Source: Pictodentalium vernedei (lineage: Eukaryota; Mollusca; Scaphopoda; Dentaliida; Dentaliidae). Taken from it: a stretch of 64,000 nucleotides of DNA. The position numbers and the translations under genes were made by a program. The notes under the pieces were generated by a model that saw only the letters and a program-made list of their open reading frames with translations, ran no database searches and was not told the DNA's origin. Numbering within the stretch: the first letter of the stretch is position 1; each line of letters starts with the position of its first letter. The stretch lies in assembly GCA_031216915.1 (NCBI GenBank), contig CM062292.1:206171262-206235261 (forward strand). Direction: 5' to 3'. Positions 1 to 52,616 of the stretch are shown one piece after another.

Positions 1-2325
1 TTTTTGAATACTATAATAACACCTACATATATTCAACATTAATAGCCATGTTGATCATGCGTAGAACAATGTAAACCTTGGCCATTTCCAACCAGCAGTA
101 TACAGTCTGTCTGTCATCGACCATCTTTCATGTTGAATATTGGGTAGATTTTATTTCATTTCAATGTACATCTTTATCAGTTTAATGTCAGTGCTTTGTG
201 TTGACTCTTGTCGATAAATGTCGACAATGTTTATTTTCTTTCTATTAGGGATGGGCCAAGGAGGTTTTGAATGTCTGTTTTAGTTTGAGTTTCATTTGTG
301 GAGATAGGCAGTATACCGAAAAATCGAACCGATGTCGATATCATGAGGATACTGAAAAACCCAACCGAACCAATCATTGAGTATCGAAACCGTCTGTATT
401 TTCAAATTTCCCTACATTCGCTATTTACTAGGCCTTGTTGAGGCTCGATAGTAGCTGAAGTGTTCATTTGCATGAAAGAAGTGACTGATTTTCTTTTCTG
501 TTTTGCCGGGGCCTCCTAATGATCGCATTGTTAAGGGCACATGCTGTGAGATCACAAAGGCCTGAAATAGATGAAGGTGTGTTTGGAACACGTCACAAAA
601 TTACTATAGATATGATTTGTGGTGGCAAAAGAATGCCAATGTTGAGATAATTGGCAGTGGTGGCGCTGTTGTAGAATGATGCAAGAACGACTGTCTGTAT
701 TTTACTGGTGTGAATTCCCCTTTCGTACTATTAGCAAATATCAGTCAAGTCAAATACCGAATACCGCACCGATACCGTGGTATACATCCTAAATATATCG
801 AACCGATATCGTGGTATACACCCCTAAAATATCCAAACCGATGCCGAACTCAAAATTTCAATACCTCCTATCATTTGTCATTTTCAAATGAAATAAAGTC
901 AGTTTTATTGAATTGTATCACTGGAGTGGTAGCTAGTGTTATACTGTTATGGCAAATCAATTAGAGTTACTCGTCACACATGTTCAGATAAGGGCAACAT
1001 CAGTCAGCAATACAATTCATCAAATAACCTCCATGCCGCGATGACAGTTCATATGTTGAAACTTCAACAGGAAGCCTTTATCAGGGCTTAGTTCAACAGT
1101 ACAGAATTATGGTAATATCTGAACCCTTCAGGATTTCTCAATCCTTAACTGGTGGAGTGCTAAATTATTTTTGGTCACCCAAATTTGCCCACATCTCTTT
1201 GCGTTGTTGCAATGTATGGGAGAGTGCCTAGTGGCACTCTCCCATAAATTGTAAGAAGGCAAAACCTCACAGATTGAATAATTTCAATTCAAAAATAATA
1301 TGAAGCACATCCACAGTATATGAAACCAATAAATTGCGGCACCTGCACTTCAGAGTAAAGCACAAATATGGGCTTCCAGCACTCTAGCAGTTAAGTCCTT
1401 AGATTAATTTTACTTTAATAACCACTGTATAAGCATGTACACAGCTGCAAGTGACTAAACAGTGTTTCTATATTATTGTTGGTTACATGTACAGACAGCC
1501 AATAATGCTGTAGAAACACTGTCAAGATAAAAGCTTCCTAACCAATCAAGTTCTAAAGGAAATATACACTTGGGCCAACTTTTTTAGAGCCATATAAAAC
1601 GGATTATGTGTGGCTGTACAGGAAGTTGAAGGCTAATGTGAGATAACCTATTGATACAAACCAGTGCGATAATGAAGATATATCATTCTGAATCACGTGT
1701 ACGGTGGCTCAATGCTAATAGCTTGACAAACAACACCACATGAAGAGTATAAAATATAGCGTATCATTCATACCGTCTTTCGACACGAGGTGACCCTGGC
1801 TGTCGAAAGTGTCGTTAAACTCCAATAAATAAATAATTCATACTGTCTGGCTGTTGTTGACTTTTTAAATATGTATATGAGTGGTATAAATGGTATCTTT
1901 AATTAATTCTGTTGCGGTTATTTCTTTTTCCAGCAAGTAAGACAGTCGTATCACGGTTTATGTCGATTTGTGAATTTCGCACTGTGGGTCAACACAGTCT
2001 TACTTCTGGGAGTTGCTGATAGGTTGCTAATGCTCATATACACACTAACACTCAACAGTATTGTAATAATAATCCTTCTGGTAACCTTGGAACAATCATA
2101 TTACAGGAAAAGTGCCAGGAAATAATTTACGGCACCCTTTAAACGCGTTTATAGGCGTTGGCCATCCAAGATCATATATATCGAAAAACATTACATACGC
2201 CCCCCCCCCCCCTCCCCCCGATAATGCAACTAGAAACTTAACCGTTTCAACCTTGTTTGAATAGTTGAATGTAACCATGTCAGTCTTGTTAGTCATATGG
2301 AAGCTGATAGTTACCAACGTTAACC
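1..2325. other. Left flank, no gene; hairpins and a SINE tail
   Basis: No coding region is supported. Stretches at 305-400 and 750-870 repeat CGAACCGAT/ACCGATA-type words and may be the ends of an old hAT-like element. Short hairpins occur at 1207-1247 (GGGAGAGTGCC with GGCACTCTCCC) and 1471-1528. A SINE tail fragment lies at 1783-1836. Confidence 0.5.
1783..1836 (+). repeat. SINE 3' tail fragment
   Basis: CACGAGGTGACCCTGGCTG followed by AAAGTGTCGTTAAAC and an AATAAATAA run matches the shared 3' tail of the SINEs at 9.1, 40.8, 48.8 and 54.8 kb. Confidence 0.75.
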
Positions 2326-2531
2326 CTTTAAACCCGAGCGGCCGCCTTGCGGCCAGGAACATGATACGTCATAATGTTATTAAATAGGATGGCTGTTCAG
2401 TAAATGTGTGCGATAGCATCGAGGCTGCACGTTGAAAATGTTGATTGGTCTACCCCAAATAATGAATATGGACTTTTCTAATTGCTGCTATTGAACTGAC
2501 AAGGCAGATACCACCAGAGTTCAAAAGGTTA
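2326..2531 (+). repeat. MITE-like repeat family A, copy 1
   Basis: The segment runs from about TTAAACCCGAG to AGTTCAAAAGGTTAAG. It shares AATGAATATGGACT, ATTGAACTGACA and CCAGAGTTCAAA with copies at 21602-21840 and 52480-52616. Its ends resemble TTAACCCTTT-type inverted termini. Confidence 0.65.
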
Positions 2532-3169
2532 AGAGTCCATGACAAAATTCTGTAAAGTACTTTTACTGGCAATAGAAACTCTATATTTCGTTTCAACTTT
2601 GGCATAAAATGAAAAACACGAAGGCCAGTTTAACTACCCCGAAAGAAGGTCATACAATGCATTCAAACTTCTTTTTTCTTTGCGGTTTTAAAAATGCACC
2701 CTTGCACCAAGTCAAACAACTTAATCAATTTTTGTGTTATGACGAAGAAGGTTTTCATTCAAATAAAACCTCGTTTCTGGATAAATAAAACTTATACTAA
2801 ACGTATGTCATTTTATTTCAAACTTACCCGTTTCAGCGTCAACCAAACTCCAAAGAATCGTACGATTAATGTAAAACACGCGTTTTTATATTTCATGATG
2901 ACTTTTGGATCGTACAAGATATGGAAAGATAATTTAGCTCAAGTGTAGTAGGTACATTTACATTTTATTCCTTAATAGTTATCCACCCGTCGATTCTCAC
3001 GTTATATAACTCAGAATTGATAAACTGATAAACTGCACTAGCCAGCAAGTTTGATTGTGCAAATGATAAATCGATCAGAGCAAGTCTAATGGTAAGACCT
3101 AAAATTAACCTATTTCAGCAAGACAGAAAACTTTAGTTGGACGGTGTTACGATCAGTGCTAATAGTATT

Positions 3170-3432
3170 AACCCATTCCGTAATGTAACTGGTAAACCGA
3201 TCAACTCTCTTCACAAAAATCACCATTCAAATTTTACTACTGTTCGAATTTTTGCTTATGACTCCTCTTGAGAACGAGCTCTTTGAGCTCGTTCCAATGA
3301 GGCGCCGTACGCTCCGTTTTGGAAGCAAAAGTGAAAAATTCCATATTTGTGAATTTTGTTGTGGGGTGTGCGGGTAGTAGGATTGGAAGTTTCGTCCTCT
3401 ATTTGTGTTAGGTAAAGGATTAAAATAGAAAA
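3170..3432. repeat. Palindromic GAGCTCGTTCCAATGAG element, copy 1
   Basis: A central GAACGAGCTC...GAGCTCGTTC palindrome at about 3271-3297 is flanked by arms reading TTTGGAAGCAAAA. Related cores occur at 11405-11445, 13690-13870, 14060-14110 and 48510-48640. Confidence 0.6.
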
Positions 3433-3845
3433 CATGACGCAAATTTAAATATGTTTTTGCTTTTCTGTTGATATAATTTTTAGTAGTAAATTCTGTATCC
3501 AAAGTACCTTTACGTTCTACATGGCGGAGGTGGGGGCTATATCATTTGAAAGGAGTGTATCACGTGGGTCAGTTTTCCTGGGCGCTAACCAACCGTTGAC
3601 CGACGCGAAAGTATATCCCAAATTGGGGTGGGGGGTGGGGTGTTGAAAAAAATTGCAGACACTGATGCCTATTTTTTGTTTTCAACCCATCTGAGGACCC
3701 ATCTACCCCAACTGTGCATTTTTTCCCTATTTTCCCATTTTTTCGGTGTTATCCGCTCCCCCTCCACACACCTTAAATACATGATTCTGCCTCCCCACCC
3801 TCAGTGCGTGCATTCTGTGGTAAACACGGATGCTCGGTGGAGATT

Positions 3846-5708
3846 AAAACAAGAGGCCCCACGGACTATGAAGCGCTCACCTTGAACAGAACCCGATATA
3901 AACAGAGTCCAAGAATGAATCTACATTAAGCATTCAATCTCCATAGGATACATTGTCAATCCTTGAGCCCCTCGGTAGTAACTAAAATTGTCCAAGCATC
4001 ATGCCTTTTCTTCTGTTGATCATAATGTAAAAAGTAGAGCACCCCTGTGGAGCCCCTTGATACAGCCTATGTGGATTAATCCTAGTTACACACCTCTAGA
4101 GGGTACTTAATGAAAAATTTCTAATTCTTCAGCTACATGGACAATTCCGGTCCCCATAGAGAGCCCAAATATTAACCCAGGAACGCGATTTCAACAAAAT
4201 TGAATCTGATCCCCTAGTGATGTTATATACCCAATATGAAAACATTTCGACTGGTGGATCTTAAGAAGATTTTTAAAGAAATTTCCTCATATTGCACTAA
4301 GTTAAAATTCGGGCTACCATAGGGAGCCCAAATACTAACCCAGGGACACAATTTGAACAAACTTGAATCTGAGTACCCTAGAGATGTGAACCAAATTGAA
4401 AGGATTCTGACTGGTAAATCTGAAGAAGATTTTTGAAGAAATTCCCTCATATTGCACCCTCATATTGCACCAAGTTAAAATTCGGTTCCCATAGGGAGCC
4501 CAAATATTAACCCATGCACTCGAATTGAACAAACTTGAATCGTATACCAAATATGAAAGCATTCTGACTGATAGATCTGAAGAAGCCATTTTTTAAAGAA
4601 ATGCCCTCATACTGCACTAAGTTAAATTCTGGGCTAACACAGCAAGACCAAATATTAACCTAGGGACCCGATTTGAACAAACTTGAATCTGAACCCCCTA
4701 GAGATGTTGTATACCAAATATGAAAGCATTCTTTCTGGTGGATCTGAAGAAGATTTTTTAAAAGTATCCCCCATATTGCACTAAGTTAATATTTGGGCTT
4801 CCTATGGAACTGTAGGGACTTGGTGTGAACAATCTTGAATCTGACCCTCATAACAATGATGTACACCACACATTAAAACATTCTGACTGCTGGTTCTGAA
4901 AAAGAAGATTTTTAAAGATTATTCCCCATATTGCCCTAAATTAAAATTCGGGCTCCTGTTTTGTGCCCAAATATGAACCAAGGGGTTCACTTTAACAAAT
5001 TGATATCCGCCCCCCTATGGATGCAGTATACCAAGTATCAAAAGATTCTAACCATTAGTTCTGGAGAAGAATTTTTTTTTAATTTTTACAAATATGCTGA
5101 CTTAGCATTTTCTTTTATCTCTCCCCCCCCCCCCCCCCCCCCCCCACACACACACACAGAACCCCCTGACATAACCAATGGCAATTTTTTATCATTCAAT
5201 TCTACTGGTCCTACGGATGCTTCATACCAAATAACCGTTCTCTGTTCCGTGTGGTTTGGGAAATATGGGCGTTTGAAAATATTTCTTAGCTCCTGGGGTT
5301 CCCACGGGGACACGGAAAAATGATTTTTTACGTGAGTCAAGTACGTATGACCCAACAATACCACATACCAAATTTGGTTCAAATCGGCCTATCGGTTCAG
5401 AAAATAGAAATTTTGGGGCGGCCAAAAATCTTGTCCCTCCCATTACAAAGGCAAATATTGCTTCATGAACTTCGTTTGAACAAACTTAATTATACATCTC
5501 AACATCTAAACCAAATATCAAGTCATTGTACCCGCTGGTTACTGAGAAGAAGATTTTGAAAATATTTTGTTGCATTTCCTGGTCGAGTGTTTCCGAATTA
5601 TTTTCCATTTCAAACATCGAGAGCCCTGATAGGGATATTAGATGTCATAAATCACTCCGCTTACTTAGGCTCACTGCCTTCCAAATAGTCATATGTGGGA
5701 GGCGGTAA
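3846..5708 (-). mobile_element. Tandem-repeat element, inverted relative to the 56.7-kb copy
   Basis: The element begins at AACAAGAGGCCCCACGG, the reverse complement of the right end of the 56690-58650 array. From about 4135 to 5080 there are six degenerate units of 155-175 bp. Each contains a GGGCT...AGCCCAAATATTAACC pair, a TTGAACAAACTTGAATCTGA block and GATCTGAAGAAGATTTTT. The unit is the same as in the other array, on the opposite strand. A poly-C/CA tract interrupts it at 5121-5158. No protein is encoded. Confidence 0.8.
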
Positions 5709-6773
5709 GCTGAGTCATTTTAGTTTATGAGTTTTCTAGGTCGAGGTTTTCCAAATCATTTTCCAATTCAGTCAGATTCATTTTCACGTGGAACCCAGGT
5801 AAATTATTGACTCTTTACCTAACATAGCGGTCGGAAACGGTCAGAAATTTTACCAAAATACACCACAGCCAAGTACCTTTGATATCTCTCAATAAAACCA
5901 GACAGATATGGATATTATGATTTGTGTTCAAAGACATTTATTAAGGAACTAAATTTATTTCATTTCAAGTAATAAGTCATGTGGCATCTAGAATTATGGA
6001 CAAAAGATATTATACAAAAAATAATTATACATGCAAAATTAAAACTCACCAAACATTGTGTTTTTGATTTCCATCATATGAATTTTTTTATACATATTTA
6101 TCTTTTCCTAAGTGGATGAGAAAACTGGCGTCCAATTTAGAGAAAGCTGTTGATGACAACATGCTTCACCTGTCACCTGTCTATTTCTGTGATTAAATGA
6201 TGACTGATCAAAACATGTGACCTGCGTTAGAGTGGTGTGGCGTGCTGTCAGAGACAGCTCCCTCTTAAATAGACGCCATTTTACTAATCAACATGGTAAA
6301 ACAGAAAGTATCTAATTTTCCAGTTGAAGTATGTTTGCATCTATTCTGTGACTCCATTATTGTACTGTGTTTTCTTGTGTAACTTTTATTATTTCGAACT
6401 GAAACAAAATACTGTATTTTGATTGGCTGAGAGGTACGGTGTAACTTGCAATCCACAGTGGATTTTTTCACACCGTGTTTAACCGCGGTGTAAAAACAAG
6501 AATATACAAGAGCAAGCTGAATGGCTAAAAAAGTACCCATTTTTAATTATTAATTCATACCATCTGCTCGGTTATGTTAGAACAAAAATAAAAATACAGG
6601 AAATTTAATATTTATGTGCAATAAAATTGAGTCATTTAGTCAGTTCCAATGATATCCATATTTGTCTGGTTTTATTTAAGAAACTTGCAATGTACAAATT
6701 TTCTGCCAGTTTTTTCCTACAATGTAGGTTAAAGTATTAAGTAGACGAAAATTTTTGGAAATAAATCCGTTAT
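5709..6773. other. Gene-free stretch
   Basis: This is AT-rich sequence without credible coding frames or RNA genes. A weak imperfect inverted repeat lies around 6420-6500 (CGGTGTAAC with GTTTAACCGCGGTG). Confidence 0.4.
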
Positions 6774-6903
6774 CCTTGTGTTTTCCAGGGTGTATGGGAA
6801 TTTACACCGGGTTGGGAACTCCTACACCCTGAGCGAAAGCCTCAGGGTGTAGGAGTTCCCAACCTGGTGTAAATTCCCATACACCCTGGAAAACACAAGG
6901 ATA
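6774..6903. repeat. Near-perfect 130-bp palindrome
   Basis: The left arm 6774-6836 pairs with 6840-6903, only a few bases apart at the centre (GAGCGAAAGCCTC). It contains CAGGGTGTATGGGAATTTAC and its complement. It is a fold-back element or MITE with almost no loop. Confidence 0.9.
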
Positions 6904-7494
6904 ACTAATACTCGACCCTTTGGAAACATTTAGGTTCTTATTAACCCAGTGATGGGCAAGTTTGACGGAAATCAGAAACCCAATTTGGTTGAGTTTCATT
7001 TTTTCAATTATCATTATTTCTTATATAATTCTTTCACGATTACAGATGCTACATTACTTGAAAATAAAATAAATAATTTACTCCCTTAAAAAGTGTCCAT
7101 ATATCTCTGAAAAGAAAACATATTTTCAGCCATTTTGATTATCTAACCGTTCGGAAGATGACTTACATAAACTACAAGCTACCTGTCAAATCCCTCCATC
7201 ATTCGGCAATCTGATTACTGTTACTATATGTTATATTTTGAACTATTGCATTAGCACTATTACTCTTCTGGTATTCAATTCTGTAACATATAGCATATTC
7301 CTTCAATAAATATTGTTTAAACTAACCGTCACCTCAGTGGAATGCACGACATATCCCTGAAATTGCAGTGTTTGATAGAGCGTGGTTTTTCGCGGTTTAT
7401 CTGTATTGGACAGACAGTGTAATTTTTTCCAATGGTTGGGTATCCAACTTTATTGTATGACTACCACGGATATCTAGTTTCGTTAAGGCCCACA

Positions 7495-7875
7495 ATATAG
7501 ATGTTCTGTTTCTCAGGCCATTGTTTGTAAAATTACATGTGGGCGGGAGTTTTTTTTATTTTATTTTATTCTTGTAATTATTTTTTTGCCATCTAAAGTT
7601 CATGTTCTTGGTTTGTTTTATGTTTTAGGTCTCATAATCTACAGAATGGCATGAATGGTGGTGTATTTCGTCCCTTGGGTGTAATAGGGCCTTGCAATGC
7701 TAAAGCACTCAAGAGACAATTAATCTTATTAACTTGGGTAAAATATCAGACATAAACCTTTTTATTTTTTTTTTTTTTTAAGCTTGCATTGGTTATAAAA
7801 AAGAGAGCATGAAACAGCAAAAGGTCCACGCGGGAGGGCCTGAGAAACAGATTTTTAATTTTTTAGGCCTAATTT
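7495..7875. mobile_element. Fold-back element with TTTCTCAGGCC ends, copy 1
   Basis: GATGTTCTGTTTCTCAGGCC near 7500 faces GGGCCTGAGAAACAG near 7837. The interior TTCATGTTCTTGGTTTG is shared with the partial copy at 43367-43575 and, inverted, with the copy at 49370-49745. Confidence 0.7.
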
Positions 7876-8737
7876 GGTCTTGATTTAGCCAAGTTTTATT
7901 GAAGAAATATCGGTGTAAGTGTATCGCGACCAGATCGTGATCTGATCGAGAATTAGTCCACTTTTGTGATTAAAGTCCAGTGAAATATATAAATATAAGA
8001 AACAACAGCTTCGCACCTGGTGTTTGGAAAACAGTGTAAACTGGGAAATTTATAGAGGCGTAGTTCATTCCCCAACCAAATTGGTATATCCGCTACACGG
8101 ATTACAAGTAAATAACATGTGGAGTTCCTAACAGCAGCGAGCTGCACTGACTGCATCCGGTGGTCCTAGCGCTGAAGGTTACTAGTTCTTGCACTTTTTG
8201 TTTATGCCCGGTCATTCATAATCTGAGGAGTTTCTAGTGCTGCCTGTATTTTCGGTATTAACCCGGTTGTTCATAACAGCGGCGTATCAAGGAAATATAA
8301 TTAAAGGAGAGGTGCGTGAGAGGTCATCACTGATCGCACAGAGTGCTAAGGTTCCTCAGAAGCTAGATGATTCTAGAAGCCCCTAATACAAAATTAATAT
8401 GATACACCATGTTACGGTTCCAAAATACCCGGTACACAACGTTTTAGGGAGACAAAACGTGGTGTACTATGTTGTTCTTCTGTAAGAACTCTCTGGTGCA
8501 TGCACGATCCTCGCACACAATGTTACTATACTCGAAGAATTTAAGAGTAAAATGGTGTTTGTAAAAATAAATGTCATTATTGTTATGTGATTAAGAGCAG
8601 TTTAAAGGAATGACAAAGGAAAATAAACGAGTATGACTACCTATTTGCACTAGCAAAATTAGGAACATTTTAGGAGGTCTGGTGCGTCCCTGCCTGAATT
8701 CCCCGTTTCTAAGTCGAATTCTGACAAGTACAGGGGT

Positions 8738-9565
8738 GCCCACTTAATTGGATATCTCTTAACTGAATAACCCTGTTAATTGAATATAACCACACCTCCA
8801 GTACAAATTTGTCTCATAATTGAATATAGGTAAAAGAGTAAATTCCTGTTAATTGAATAAAGAATCTTGTAACCTGTCGAGACATTACCCTGACTTTTCC
8901 CATTTTTCCGTTGTTTATAGCTCTATTTGGCCTCAGAACATCCATTACAGACATTTAATATATTATATCTTGTTTATAAAGCTCGTGGGGCTCTGTCAAA
9001 CAAGATATATTATAATAAATGCTAAGTTTATCTCAAGAATACAGGAAAGTGACACAATCCCTGTTAATTGAATGTCCTGGAGGCGCGATGGCGTTGCGGT
9101 AACCGGTTCTCGTCCGATCACCGAAGTTAAGCAACGTCGAGCCCGGTCAGTCCTTGGATGAGTGACCGTCTGGGCGATCGATTTGGACTCCAGCGTTGTG
9201 TCCTTGGGCAAGGCACTTAACCTCGATTGTCCATATGGGGGCACGATGACGCCGTGTACTAAGACGTACTGGACGTCGATGGTGCGCATGTCTGCAACCA
9301 ATCTAAACCTGCCTGTGCTGCAGTGCGGAGTTACGATGTTGGAGAGCTGACAGTTGCTTGTCGTTGCTCGGTGATTCTTTCCGGGTACTCCGGCTTCCTC
9401 CATCCGTGAAACTGTCACCGACACGATGTGACCTTGGCTGTTAAAGTGTCGTTAAACCTAAATAAATAAATGAAATAAATAAATAAATTGAATGCTCCTG
9501 TTAAGTGAATAATTTTCATTAGCAAAGTGGCTATTCAATTAACAGGGTTCCACTGTACTGCTATA
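8738..9565. mobile_element. DNA transposon remnant with TTAATTGAAT repeats, split by a SINE
   Basis: The left end reads GGGGTGCCCACTTAATTG, and the right end (minus strand) reads CAGTGGAACCCTGTTAATTG. Several CTGTTAATTGAAT words lie between. A 5S-type SINE is inserted at about 9077-9488. The CAGTGGAACCC-type end recalls pogo/Tigger elements, but no transposase remains. Confidence 0.55.
9077..9488 (+). mobile_element. 5S rRNA-headed SINE, copy 1
   Basis: The head (9107-9176) resembles the 5S rRNA internal promoter: GAAGTTAAGCAACGTCGAGC, CCCGGTCAGTCCTTGGATGA and GACCGTCTGGG. It is followed by the conserved TTGGGCAAGGCACTTAACC central domain and a tail ending TTAAAGTGTCGTTAAACC plus AAATAAATAAATG repeats. 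Copies with the same head lie at 48777 and 54780. Confidence 0.88.
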
Positions 9566-10041
9566 ATGCTTGTCTCAATTCCGTGATTCATAAGGTGAAG
9601 GTCTGCTAGTGCTATCTGTACTCATTTTAATTCCGGAGTTTCAGAAACTTGGGGAATACAGATGTTACATGTCCTCTGTTGTGTTCTGTGATTCATAAGA
9701 TAAACTAATACATTAAAATAGAAATTGTCGTTTAATAGTGTGCCCAATTTTGTGATTGTTCTTATCAACGTTGAAATGCGAGGCTGAAAACAGAATAAAT
9801 TAAAAAAGGCTAACAGATGCTTGAGAAAAGTATCCCTTCAACCTGTTATGCATAAATCTTTGCGTGAAGGAAACATTGGCCGTTCATGAACAGGCTACAC
9901 AATGAACACAAAAATGGAAAGGAGGTCCAGCAAAAATGTAATCTTAGAGCCTAGCAGGGTTGTAGGCTTAATTTTTTACTGAACCTTCCTACAGAAAGAA
10001 CAAGGCCTTTCCTGTTGACAGTAGTATTTGAGGTGCTATAT

Positions 10042-10185
10042 AAGCAATGGAAAGTTATTTTCAAAATATGTTATAGGTTATTTTCGATGTCGTAAAAATC
10101 TAAACAAAATAATAAGTAATGGAAAGTTATTTTCAAAATATGTTATAGGTTATTTTCGATGTCGTAAAAATCTAAACAAAATAAT
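10042..10185 (+). repeat. Tandem duplication, 72 bp, two copies
   Basis: AATGGAAAGTTATTTTC through CTAAACAAAATAATAA repeats at 10046 and 10118, almost without difference, so the duplication is recent. Confidence 0.92.
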
Positions 10186-10474
10186 AATTTGTCACTTTGT
10201 GGCTGTCCATCCGCATTTATAAACAATGCTTCGCAGTTTTCAACACCAAAAACTAAAATATCTTACACCGCAAATAACATGTCACCTATTTTCAAGCTAA
10301 TATTGCCCATGACCTATGTAGCACCTTATACCGACACCGTTCAGGCCGTCAGTGTTGATAGGGTTAAGGTAACCTCCGTTCAGGTCGCCTGAATTTCATA
10401 ATTGTACAGTCCTTAACAAAATCTGTATTCTGTAAATAAAAAAGAACTCGATGTAACACTATTCATAAATATTC

Positions 10475-10480
10475 TTTATT
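10475..10480 (-). terminator. Polyadenylation signal of the protease gene
   Basis: AATAAA on the minus strand lies 106 nt past the stop codon, which is a normal distance for a short 3' UTR. Confidence 0.6.
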
Positions 10481-10585
10481 TTCAGAAGTAAATACAATGT
10501 GATGAAATCGATATCTCAGTGTAACATATCATCCATTGCCATCCATATATATGTATACATATTAACATACATATATGAACTGTCC

Positions 10586-50004
<39,419 letters not shown>

Positions 50005-50044
50005 CGCGCTGAATACTCGAAAAAGAAAGGCTCGACTGTTTTGA

Positions 50045-51118
50045 AATATATTACGATAAGATGTTTAAAAACTGCAAGCAGCAGATGTAGTTTTGCCAGA
50101 TCTTCACACGTAATTTTCATTATCAAAAGAATGCGTGACTTCGTGTTTGATATTTTGTTTCACTAACTGATATACTTACTTATCGCCATTTTGTAACTAT
50201 GCCATTTAGTAATCGTTACGACATTATAAAGTTGAAATATTGGGTCCGGGCGGTCATTTGAGTGAATTGACGGTATTTCCGATCAAACAAAACGGATTTC
50301 TACCCAAGCCTATTTGGACTTATCCCAGCATTAGAAAGTATACCTTTTTAAGTTTGTAGCACTATTTACCGTCTGAGTTTGCAGTATATACGGTAAAGTG
50401 ACGAGTTCAGCTCTTTACCGAAAATCAAGCTGTCAGGTCACCAGTCTAATTCTGATCCGAGATCTGGGTTTTTTGTGTACCCACTTTCCGTGGAGTTTGT
50501 ACGCAGACGCCTGTTGATACATCGCACAGGCACTCGACACAATCTGAGAAATTGAACGAAAAATGATATCTGATAGCATTTTTGAATCGTTGCTGACGTG
50601 TCCAAATAATGGTATATGAATATTAACAAGGAGCACAACTAGCTTTTCGAAAACGATAGCACACATCTTCGTTATACCCCCTCAAATTTGATTCACCCAA
50701 CGTATCCAGCAGTACCCAGTGTCAGTTGAAAGGGGAAAGAATAAGCTTTAAAATGATGTATTACAGGACCTTTGGATGTTCTTGGGTTATTCATAATAAC
50801 TGGGAAAGTCACTGAAAAGGCCGGAAACACGTGGTCGGACAAGTTGCTGTTCTACGAAAAGTGGGTAACGAGCGACAGTTCTCCAATTTATTATAAAAAT
50901 TCGAGGTCCCATTGTCTACGGAGGGCAGATTCAAATACTAACCGCATACCTTTATCATTTACTAATCTTGGATCCACGTTCATTCATTTCTGGTGTTAAA
51001 CATTATCTTTTATACATATTTTATCCTTCGTTTGAAAACTCAACAAGCTGTAGGCGTCCATCGATTCGACGAGACTCGCACAAAAACATCCCCTTCGCCC
51101 ATTGGATTCTTTTCATGT
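50045..51118. other. Upstream region of the protease gene, no further gene
   Basis: This is the probable 5' UTR and promoter region of the protease (start codon at 50004, minus strand). No unambiguous TATA box or initiator is seen. Confidence 0.4.
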
Positions 51119-51978
51119 ACACTCTAAAAAAAACAATACATTTTGGTATTCTAGAATACCACCAGTATATGAGGTACCTAAAACACCGAATATTGATAGC
51201 CTCCCCTATATTTTGCACGTATAATACCAAATGGATGGTTGTGGAATACCAAACTGTCGATAAACAGGAGTTACATCCCCTGCATATCCACCACGTGAGC
51301 AACTTGGGCGCCAAGCGCGCGCGTCGTCTGTATCAACAATGGCGGTTTCGGTCGAAGCCTGGGACCTTGAAAACGCGATTGAATGGCTCATATATAGGAA
51401 GCGGGTTGGATGTCTTGGTGCAAACTGTATTTGATTTATGTTAGTTGCAGTGTATGCCTTTAATATCTGTTGAAGGTTATTAAAAGAACTGCATAACTCA
51501 TTTTTTCTTCTTTCATTGTTTTCACAGCGACATGATTTGTGGTGTTATCTACATAATAAATGTATCTTGGCCCATGATGGAGGCTGGTACTTCTGCAGCT
51601 TTTCATACTTCGGTCCCGTTCTTTGGGTCCCTCAATGGAACAATATTTGAGCCTACCCCTCCCATGTATATGCTGTGTACATGAAAGGGATGGGGGAGGG
51701 GTAAGTACCAAACTTTTGGTTTCTTGGAGCACCATAGGATAATTACTTGAGTTCAGTTCTCTGGAGAACCATAATAAAGTACCAAACTTTTGGTTTTCTA
51801 GAGAACCAAAACGAAGTACCAGACAGTTTTGGTTCCTCAAAGTACCATTACAGTTTGGTTTCTTGGAGTACCAACAATGTTTTGGTTTCCTGGAATAAAA
51901 TAATTTTGGTACCCTACACGGGACAAGTTGAGTACCACTTTTGGTATCACAGAGTACCCAGAGCTTTTAGAGTGTATG
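51119..51978. mobile_element. Fold-back element with ACACTCTAAAA ends and GTACC repeats
   Basis: TACACTCTAAAAAAAACAAT at the left faces CTTTTAGAGTGTA at the right. The interior holds many GAGTACCA / TTTTGGTTTC words, especially 51711-51960, which pair with TACCAAA words. No transposase is encoded. Confidence 0.68.
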
Positions 51979-52479
51979 ATTTTCTCGGCATAAATAGTAC
52001 CCAATGGGAGAATGGGGATGTTTTGTGAGCATCTTGTCGCCTCTATGGATGCCGACAGCTGTGGTGAGTTTTCATTCTTAATGAAAAATGTGATCAATGA
52101 TTCGATGAAGTCAAGTCTTGATTGAGAAACATTTTTTGCGTTGATAACCAAAATGAAAGTTTATCGAATTTTTGGTCGAGTTGTGGGCATTAATTAATTT
52201 ATACGAATTCTGAACTTATTAGCAATATAACTTGAACAAATGTTCCAGATTTGACACCCGACATATGATTGATAACCGGGTTATGGACATGCCACACTCT
52301 CCTTTTGCCACCACAACTCGACGCGCACCACTTGTTCACATTTATTCTGCTGGAATATTTCAGTTGGTCGGAAAAGCAAACCGTAGGTTGTGTGAACTTG
52401 TAACTTCCCTATGGTAAAGGTTTGTGTATCCCGCTCCGTGGATGTGGAGGGTTAATAAGCTATAGACATAAAGAACAAA

Positions 52480-52616
52480 ACTGTTAACCTTTTGCTTGTA
52501 GCCCGAGGCTGCAAGTTGACAATACTGATTGGTCTACCCGAAATAATGAATATGGACTCTTCTAATTGTTGCCATTGAACTGTCATGGAAGGTACCACGA
52601 GAGTTCAAAGGGTTAA
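52480..52616 (+). repeat. MITE-like repeat family A, copy 3
   Basis: TTAACCTTTTGCTTGTAGC, GATTGGTCTACCCGAAATAA and GAGAGTTCAAAGGGTTAAG. The short form has the inverted ends TTAACCTTTT / AAAGGGTTAA. Confidence 0.75.

Noticed and set aside
5086-5382. Frames through the poly-C/CA tract
   Set aside because: They are homopolymer-driven translations (runs of Pro or Gly) inside a tandem-repeat element.
9107-9176. Candidate 5S rRNA gene
   Set aside because: Only about 70 nt of 5S-like sequence is present, joined to a SINE body and tail, and two more such copies exist. It is a SINE promoter head, not a 5S gene.
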